Source: Bacteroidales bacterium (GTDB lineage: Bacteria > Bacteroidota > Bacteroidia > Bacteroidales > CG2-30-32-10). From it: a DNA stretch of 64,000 nt. Position numbers and translations under genes: made by a program. The notes under the pieces are model-generated. The model saw only the letters and a list, made by a program, of their open reading frames with translations, made no database searches and had not been told where the DNA came from. Of this stretch, positions 58,734-64,000 are shown piece after piece. Where the stretch lies: assembly GCA_035353855.1 (NCBI GenBank), contig DAOQAK010000006.1, positions 26,357 to 90,356 on the forward strand. Reading direction: 5' to 3'. How positions within the stretch are numbered: position 1 is the first letter of the stretch; the number at the start of each line of letters is the position of its first letter.

Positions 58734-59741
58734 ATGGCAAGAAAAGTAGAACACAAAAATCTGACTTCCGCAAAGACCAGTAAGAATGACGAGTTTTATA
58801 CTCAGCTTTCAGATATAGAAAGAGAATTAAAACATTATAAAAATCACTTTAAGGACAAAGTGGTTTTGTGTAATTGTGATGACCCAAGGATAAGCAATTT
58901 CTTTCATTTCTTTTCTTACAACTTTGAAAAGTTTGGACTAAAAAAGCTAATTGCAACTTGCTACAAAAATCAAGAAATGGATTTGTTTAGTGAAAATAAA
59001 TCTGAACAAGCAATCTATTTAGAATATACAGGAGACAAAAACGGAAACAACGTTCCTGACCCTAATGAAATTGGAATAAAAAAACTCAAAGGTGACGGTG
59101 ATTTTAGAAGTAAGGAGTGTATTGAACTTTTGAAACAATCCGACATTGTAGTAACAAATCCGCCATTCTCTTTATTTCGTGAATATGTTTCTCAATTAAT
59201 TGAATACGATAAAAAATTCTTGATCATTGGAAACATAAACGCAATATCATACAAGGAAATCTTTAAATTAATCAAAGAAAATAAGGCTTGGTTAGGTGTT
59301 AATATGGGTCGTGGCATTTCAGGTTTTATCGTCCCAAAACATTATAAATTATATGGTTCAGAAGCCCGTGTTGATGAAAATGGAAATAGAATAGTTGCTA
59401 CAAATAATTGTTTATGGTTAACCAATTTAGATAATGCAAAACGACACGAAGAATTAATACTTTATAAAAACTATTCACCTGATGAATTCCCAACTTATGA
59501 TAGTTATGATGCTATCAATGTTGACAAAACCAAAGATATTCCGATGGACTATCCAGGTGCAATGGGCGTTCCAATTACATTTTTAGACAAATACAATCCT
59601 GACCAATTTGAAATAATAGACGGCATTGGCAGGTATAGTATGCTTGCAGGACCAACAGCAGAGACACAAGGTACTTATTTAACAAAGATAAATGGAAATC
59701 CAAAGTATGCCCGAATTGTAATTAAGAATAAAAGACTATGA
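58734..59741 (+). CDS. EcoRI-type adenine-specific DNA methyltransferase
   Basis: A 335-residue methyltransferase of the EcoRI-methylase family (N6-adenine). The N-terminus TSKNDEFYTQLSDIERELKH is typical of this family. The catalytic motif is VVTNPPFSLFREYVSQL (NPPF), and the family-specific RGISGFIVPKHYKLYG and NCLWLTNLDN follow. The C-terminal target-recognition part includes YDAINVDKTKDIPMDYPGAM and PITFLDKYNPDQFEIIDGIG. It is the first gene of the cassette, behind its own -7 box; its stop overlaps the nuclease start by 4 bases (ATGA). It would protect host DNA from the neighbouring nuclease. The recognised site is unknown. Confidence 0.9.
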   Translation: MARKVEHKNLTSAKTSKNDEFYTQLSDIERELKHYKNHFKDKVVLCNCDDPRISNFFHFFSYNFEKFGLKKLIATCYKNQEMDLFSENKSEQAIYLEYTGDKNGNNVPDPNEIGIKKLKGDGDFRSKECIELLKQSDIVVTNPPFSLFREYVSQLIEYDKKFLIIGNINAISYKEIFKLIKENKAWLGVNMGRGISGFIVPKHYKLYGSEARVDENGNRIVATNNCLWLTNLDNAKRHEELILYKNYSPDEFPTYDSYDAINVDKTKDIPMDYPGAMGVPITFLDKYNPDQFEIIDGIGRYSMLAGPTAETQGTYLTKINGNPKYARIVIKNKRL

Positions 59742-60838
59742 ATATAGAACTTAAAGAAATATCAGTCCGAGAATTAACGAACGGATATAAAGACAACCAA
59801 GAGAACGGAGTTATTGGCTATGGTGGCAAATTAGACATTCGTCCACCTTATCAGCGTGAATTTATTTACAAAGACAAACAAAGAGATGCCGTAATCAATA
59901 CAATTACAAAAGAATTCCCTTTAAACGTAATTTATTGGGCTGTTCGTGGCGATGGTAATTATGAAGTAATTGACGGACAACAAAGAACTATTTCAATTTG
60001 CCAATATGTTGAAGGTGATTTTTCTGTTCAAGTAGGAAATTTCCCTGAGAATCGTGCATTTCACAATTTACAAAATGACGAGAAAGAGCAGATATTAAAC
60101 TACAAATTAATGGTTTATTTGTGTAGCGGTTCAGATAGCGAAAAATTAGAATGGTTTAGAACTATAAACATTGCAGGCGAAAAACTCACAGACCAAGAAT
60201 TAAGAAATGCAGTTTATTCAGGTTCGTGGGTTTCAGATGCAAAAAGATATTTCAGTAAAAGTAACTGTGCGGCATATTCATTAGGTAGCGATTACTTAAA
60301 CGGCTCTGCCATTAGGCAAGATTACTTAGAATCTACTATACGATGGATTAGTAAAGACAACATTGAGCAATTTATGGCTGACAATCAGCATGAGCCCAAC
60401 GCCAATGAAATCTGGCTGTACTTCCAATCTGTGATTAATTGGGTTAAAATAGTTTTCCCAAAGTATCGCAGAGAAATGAAAGGTATTGATTGGGGTTTTC
60501 TCTACAACGAGTTCAAAGAACAGAAATTTGATTCAAAAAAACTGGAAATAGAAATTGCTAAATTAATGGAAGATGAAGACGTTGGAAATAAAAAAGGTAT
60601 TTATACTTATGTTTTAACTCGTAAAGAAAAATTTTTAAATATTCGTGCATTTAGTCCAAATCAGAAAAGAGAAGCATACGAAAGACAGAAAGGAATTTGC
60701 CCTGTCTGTAAGGAACATTTTGAGATTGAACAAATGGAAGGAGACCATATAACACCATGGCACGAAGGCGGGAAAACAGAGGCAAAGAATTGCCAAATGC
60801 TTTGCAAAGAAGACAACAGAAGAAAATCGGGGAAATAA
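59738..60838 (+). CDS. DUF262-HNH endonuclease, probable restriction enzyme
   Basis: A 366-residue fusion. Residues ~30-110 are a DUF262 (ParB/Srx-like) domain: RPPYQREFIYKDKQRDAVIN, then FPLNVIYWAV and YEVIDGQQRTISICQYV with the DGQQR motif. The C-terminal ~60 residues form an HNH nuclease: CPVC, then GDHITPWHEGGKTEAKN and CQMLCKEDNRRKS, giving zinc knuckles and the catalytic His of GDHI. DUF262-HNH proteins occur in nucleotide-dependent restriction systems such as GmrSD. Coupling to a methyltransferase suggests it is the nuclease of a restriction-modification set. Nucleotide dependence cannot be judged here. Confidence 0.85.
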   Translation: MNIELKEISVRELTNGYKDNQENGVIGYGGKLDIRPPYQREFIYKDKQRDAVINTITKEFPLNVIYWAVRGDGNYEVIDGQQRTISICQYVEGDFSVQVGNFPENRAFHNLQNDEKEQILNYKLMVYLCSGSDSEKLEWFRTINIAGEKLTDQELRNAVYSGSWVSDAKRYFSKSNCAAYSLGSDYLNGSAIRQDYLESTIRWISKDNIEQFMADNQHEPNANEIWLYFQSVINWVKIVFPKYRREMKGIDWGFLYNEFKEQKFDSKKLEIEIAKLMEDEDVGNKKGIYTYVLTRKEKFLNIRAFSPNQKREAYERQKGICPVCKEHFEIEQMEGDHITPWHEGGKTEAKNCQMLCKEDNRRKSGK

Positions 60839-60917
60839 GATTGGCATTGTTAACAAAATCTTAATTGAAAATAAATTTTATACTAAATATATAACCTATG
60901 AACATTGCATAATTAAT

Positions 60918-61991
60918 ATGATTAATAATTCTAAAAATACAAACACCAATTTTGCCGTAGTAGATTTATTCTGCGGTGTTGGTGGACTTACACAAGGTTT
61001 TGTGAAAGCAAAATTTAATGTGATTGCAGGAATTGACTTTGATGTTTCATGTAAATATGCCTATGAAAAAAACAATTTAACTCCTTTCCTTCATATAGAT
61101 TTGACAAAGTATTCTCCTTATGAAATCGCTAAATTATTTCCCGAAGGTTCAATAAAAATATTGGCAGGTTGTGCCCCGTGTCAAGCATTTTCTACTTATC
61201 AACAAGGCAACAAAAAAAATGACAAGTGGAAACTTCTTTACTCATTTGGAAAAATAATCGAAGCAATTCAACCTGACATTGTTTCAATGGAAAATGTTCC
61301 GAACCTCATGAAATATAACAACGGAGTAGTTTTCGAGGATTTTATTACTGTTCTAAAAGCAAATGATTATTTTGTCTCTTACCAAGTTGTTGACGCTAAA
61401 GACTACGGCGTTCCACAAAGAAGAAAGCGTTTGATTTTGCTTGCATCTAAATTTGGGAAAATAGAACTCATTAGAAAAACGCACATAGGTAAAAAAGTAA
61501 AAACAGTTAAGAAAGCAATAGGACATCTACCAAAAATTAAAGCAGGGGAATTTTATCATAAAGACAAACTACATAGAGCAAGAGAACTTTCAGATTTAAA
61601 TTTGAAAAGAATAAGAGCAACAAGTCAAGGCGGTAGCTGGAAAGAGTGGGATGATAAATTGGTTTTGGATTGCCACAAGAAAGAAACGGGAAAATCTTAT
61701 GGGAGCGTTTATGGTAGAATGAATTGGGATGATGTTTCTCCGACACTTACAACACAATGCACAGGTTATGGCAACGGAAGGTTTGGACACCCTACACAAG
61801 ACAGAGCAATTTCATTGAGAGAGGCAGCTATCTTGCAATCGTTCCCGAAAAAATATCAATTCATTAATCCAAAAGAAGATTTCTATCCTTCAATAATTGA
61901 AAAGCATATTGGTAATGCTGTTCCACCTCGATTGGGTTATGTAATTGCAAAATCAATTAATGAACATATTCAACAACACCATGAAAACTAA
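60918..61991 (+). CDS. DNA C5-cytosine methyltransferase
   Basis: A 357-residue Dcm-type enzyme that methylates cytosine at C5. Motif I is VVDLFCGVGGLTQGFVKA, motif IV the catalytic AGCAPCQAFSTYQQG, motif VI SMENVPNL, motif VIII QRRKRLILLA, and motifs IX-X SLREAAILQSFPKKYQF and IGNAVPPRLGYVIA. All catalytic motifs are intact. It starts 79 bases after the nuclease, and its stop overlaps the MORC-like gene by 11 bases. A second methyltransferase in the same cassette means either two recognition sites or two nested systems. Confidence 0.93.
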   Translation: MINNSKNTNTNFAVVDLFCGVGGLTQGFVKAKFNVIAGIDFDVSCKYAYEKNNLTPFLHIDLTKYSPYEIAKLFPEGSIKILAGCAPCQAFSTYQQGNKKNDKWKLLYSFGKIIEAIQPDIVSMENVPNLMKYNNGVVFEDFITVLKANDYFVSYQVVDAKDYGVPQRRKRLILLASKFGKIELIRKTHIGKKVKTVKKAIGHLPKIKAGEFYHKDKLHRARELSDLNLKRIRATSQGGSWKEWDDKLVLDCHKKETGKSYGSVYGRMNWDDVSPTLTTQCTGYGNGRFGHPTQDRAISLREAAILQSFPKKYQFINPKEDFYPSIIEKHIGNAVPPRLGYVIAKSINEHIQQHHEN

Positions 61992-63633
61992 AACCGTTTT
62001 TTCATTCAACATTTCTTTAAGTGTTTTAAATCACTTAGGTAGAAATTTATATCGAAATTTCATCACTGTTTTAGGTGAGGCAATTTCTAATTCATGGGAT
62101 GCCGATGCAAAAAATGTTTGGATTTACATTGACAGAGAAAGAAATTTTCTGATTATTAAGGATGACGGGGATGGAATGACGTCTGATGATTTTCAAAATA
62201 AGTTTTTAAAAATTGGTTACACAAAACGAAAAGACGGAGTTGATAAAACGTGCGGAAACCGTCCGTTTATTGGACGAAAGGGTATTGGCAAACTTGCATT
62301 GTTATCCTGCGCAAAGCGAATTCATGTTGCTACCAAAACAATAAATACAGATTTTGTTGGAGGTGTTATAGACAACGGAAACTTGGATAACGCAATCAAT
62401 GACGATTTAAACCCACAACAATATCCGCTTGAAAATATTGATTTGTCTGTTTTTGAAGCAAAGAAAGATGATTTGCAAAAGGGAACTATAATTTATTTTG
62501 AAGATATTAATGATGGCATTCGTAATCGAATCGAATACATCCGAAAATTAGTTGCTCTATTTTTTCGCTTCTCTCTCATTGACAACTCTTTTAAAATTTA
62601 TCTCAATGATGACCCGATTACATTGAATGAACTTAATGACCTTTCATTAAGCACTCAGTTTGTTTGGCAGGTCAATTCAATGGAAGACCCTTATCTGAGA
62701 GATAAAATTTCGGCAACAAGCGAACATATTAAACAGTATAAAAAAATAACATCATCTTTACCAATCACTGGTTTTATCGCCTCTGTTGAAAAACCCTCTC
62801 ATTTAAAAATCAAACAAACAACCGAAACAGTTTCTGTTGATCTTTATGTAAACGGCAGACTAAGGGAAAAGAATTTATTGAGACACATTCCTTCAACTCG
62901 TGTTGTTGAAAGTTATCTCTATGGACAAATTCATTATAATGCTCTTGATGCAGGCGAGGATAGATTCACAAGCAGTCGAGAGGGTGTTCTTTCAGATGAC
63001 CCCTTATTCAAGTCCTTTTTAGACGAATTAAAATCGCTTATAGCTTCCATCATGGCTGATTGGGATATTTGGAGAGATATTTTGAATCAAGACGGCGACC
63101 CTGACAATAAAAGAAAAACAAGGAAGGAGCGTAAATCAAAGGAACTTTTTAATACAGTTGTAGATGAGTTTGTTCCACCAAGTGGTTCATCAAACCGAAG
63201 TTTAGTTGATGAATGGGTAAGTTCATTGAGTGACGATGCTCAATTTAATTTATCATCTTACGCTGAGTGTTTTGTTTCAGAGAACTTGTTGAGAAAATTT
63301 ATCAAGCATAAAAGCATAAGTCTCTCACATCTTGAGACCGAGTTAAAAGAATATAAAAAGAGAGAAGACACCGCAAGGAATATAGGAAATGTGAGCTTTG
63401 ATATAAGACAAAACAATGAAGATTTATTTTATCTTTCTATGGATGATTTAGCTATAACCGCTGACAGACCTAAAGACAAAACAAAAGAAGCAGCATTAAT
63501 TCGAGATGCAAAAACTTACAAACCAGTTCGAGATGCAATGGCACACACAGCAATACTGACAAATATTGCGAAGCAAAGTCTAAACACAACATTCGAGAAC
63601 ATAAAAGCAAGAGTGAAAAAACTATTAGAATGA
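61981..63633 (+). CDS. MORC-like GHKL ATPase of a restriction-modification cluster
   Basis: A 550-residue protein with an N-terminal GHKL (Hsp90/MutL-type) ATPase. The N-box is LGEAISNSWDADAKNV (E33, N37, D40), the G1 box KDDGDGM (61-66), and the G2 box FIGRKGIGKLAL (98-107). A transducer-like domain follows to ~350. Such prokaryotic MORC-like ATPases are known beside DNA methyltransferases and are proposed to act in restriction. No nuclease domain is obvious, but the C-terminus has an Rx4H motif (RDAMAH, R517-H522) in a helical context, as in HEPN ribonucleases. The ATG at 61981 is preferred to an upstream one inside the methyltransferase gene. Confidence 0.85.
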   Translation: MKTKTVFSFNISLSVLNHLGRNLYRNFITVLGEAISNSWDADAKNVWIYIDRERNFLIIKDDGDGMTSDDFQNKFLKIGYTKRKDGVDKTCGNRPFIGRKGIGKLALLSCAKRIHVATKTINTDFVGGVIDNGNLDNAINDDLNPQQYPLENIDLSVFEAKKDDLQKGTIIYFEDINDGIRNRIEYIRKLVALFFRFSLIDNSFKIYLNDDPITLNELNDLSLSTQFVWQVNSMEDPYLRDKISATSEHIKQYKKITSSLPITGFIASVEKPSHLKIKQTTETVSVDLYVNGRLREKNLLRHIPSTRVVESYLYGQIHYNALDAGEDRFTSSREGVLSDDPLFKSFLDELKSLIASIMADWDIWRDILNQDGDPDNKRKTRKERKSKELFNTVVDEFVPPSGSSNRSLVDEWVSSLSDDAQFNLSSYAECFVSENLLRKFIKHKSISLSHLETELKEYKKREDTARNIGNVSFDIRQNNEDLFYLSMDDLAITADRPKDKTKEAALIRDAKTYKPVRDAMAHTAILTNIAKQSLNTTFENIKARVKKLLE

Positions 63634-63649
63634 TAATATGAACGTCAAT

Positions 63650-63721
63650 GCATTTGCAAGCACATTTAAAAACCGCACCAGCCAACGCTAAGACCAAAGT
63701 TTTTAAAAGAGCTTGCAAAGC
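63650..63721. repeat. attC-like hairpin downstream of the defence cassette
   Basis: Left arm GCATTTGCAAGC-ACA-TTTAAAAAC and right arm GTTTTTAAA-AGA-GCTTGCAAAGC pair apart from one bulged A and the ACA/AGA internal loop. The 25-base centre contains AGCCAAC. It starts 17 bases after the MORC-like stop and is related in form to the hairpin at the left end of the cassette. Confidence 0.65.
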
Positions 63722-64000
63722 CAGCCCAAGAGAAGAATTTCAAAATTTTCTCCCACTCTTAAAAGAAATAAATTAAAACACACCAACACACAGGCGCCAC
63801 AGACAGAAAAGGAAAATGAAATGAATTTGACAAGTTTAATATGAAAGAGCTATTTGACTCAAACCCACGGACAGACAAGAACCGCCAGTGCATAACAGCG
63901 TGTAGCTTCAATTGCCGTGACAGTGCGGATTTCAGCGTTTCCGCATCTAATAAACTTTCGTGTAACTTGACAGTGAAGTGCTTCGAAATCGGCAACAAAA
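63722..64000. other. Structured non-coding region at the right edge
   Basis: No gene is seen. A long-range inverted repeat TTGCCG (63912-63917) / CGGCAA (63990-63995) encloses an inner hairpin TGCGGA / TCCGCA (63924-63945). GTGCATAAC at 63888 is the complement of GTTATGCAC near the left end of the accessory region. GACAGACAA occurs here (63870) and near 58510. It may be the start of another cassette or site; the window ends here. Confidence 0.5.

Noticed and set aside
63759..63998. A 79-codon minus-strand frame at the right edge
   Set aside because: It lies across nested inverted repeats, lacks a promoter and has no recognisable motif.

Overview
The window is about 64 kb of AT-rich chromosome from a member of the Bacteroidota, most likely near the Bacteroidales. 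The evidence is: type IX secretion sorting domains of both kinds, the TAnnTTTG -7 promoter element in front of many genes, few Shine-Dalgarno sequences, a short primary sigma factor without a long region 1.1, GSCFA and DUF2027/Smr proteins, a YidC with a large periplasmic domain, and a fused KorA subunit. Most genes are ordinary chromosomal housekeeping genes.

Layout. The left end holds the start of a secreted protein, tilS, and an ECF sigma/anti-sigma pair. Next is a small RiPP-like locus (3.9-5.8 kb): a GG-leader precursor peptide whose core has cysteines at strict seven-residue spacing, followed by one radical SAM/SPASM enzyme. A repeat-filled gap (5.8-6.6 kb) contains a 115-bp hairpin element whose unoccupied target is preserved in a neighbouring duplicate. 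Then come korAB and a 55-residue 2[4Fe-4S] ferredoxin, a TrmH-type methyltransferase, yidC, pyrG, a GSCFA protein, rpoD, a DegP/HtrA protease, dapF, a GNAT acetyltransferase, mltG, an acyl-CoA synthetase, an alpha/beta-hydrolase-like protein that has lost its catalytic residues, and a phosphohexomutase. These are followed by a DUF2279 protein, a TPR lipoprotein, a DUF2027/Smr protein, RNase P RNA, a cold-shock protein, a TPR/outer-membrane pair and gyrB.

From 36.7 to 48 kb lie surface and envelope genes: a collagen-like protein, a large type IX cargo with tandem repeats, a ClC channel, an active/inactive M16 peptidase pair and a second type IX cargo. From 48 to 57.9 kb are a zinc-finger/TerB protein, a DUF985 cupin, guaB, three SurA/PpiC-type chaperones in a row and a MoxR ATPase.

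The right end (57.9-64 kb) is accessory DNA. After a repeat-rich gap comes a compact four-gene cassette: an EcoRI-type adenine methyltransferase, a DUF262-HNH nuclease, a C5-cytosine methyltransferase and a MORC-like GHKL ATPase. Two related hairpins flank it, sharing an ACA/AGA internal loop and an AGCCAAC loop motif, and they look like recombination sites. The strongest candidates for something undescribed are the heptad-cysteine RiPP locus and this hairpin-bounded defence cassette. All function calls rest on reading motifs by eye; no database search was possible.
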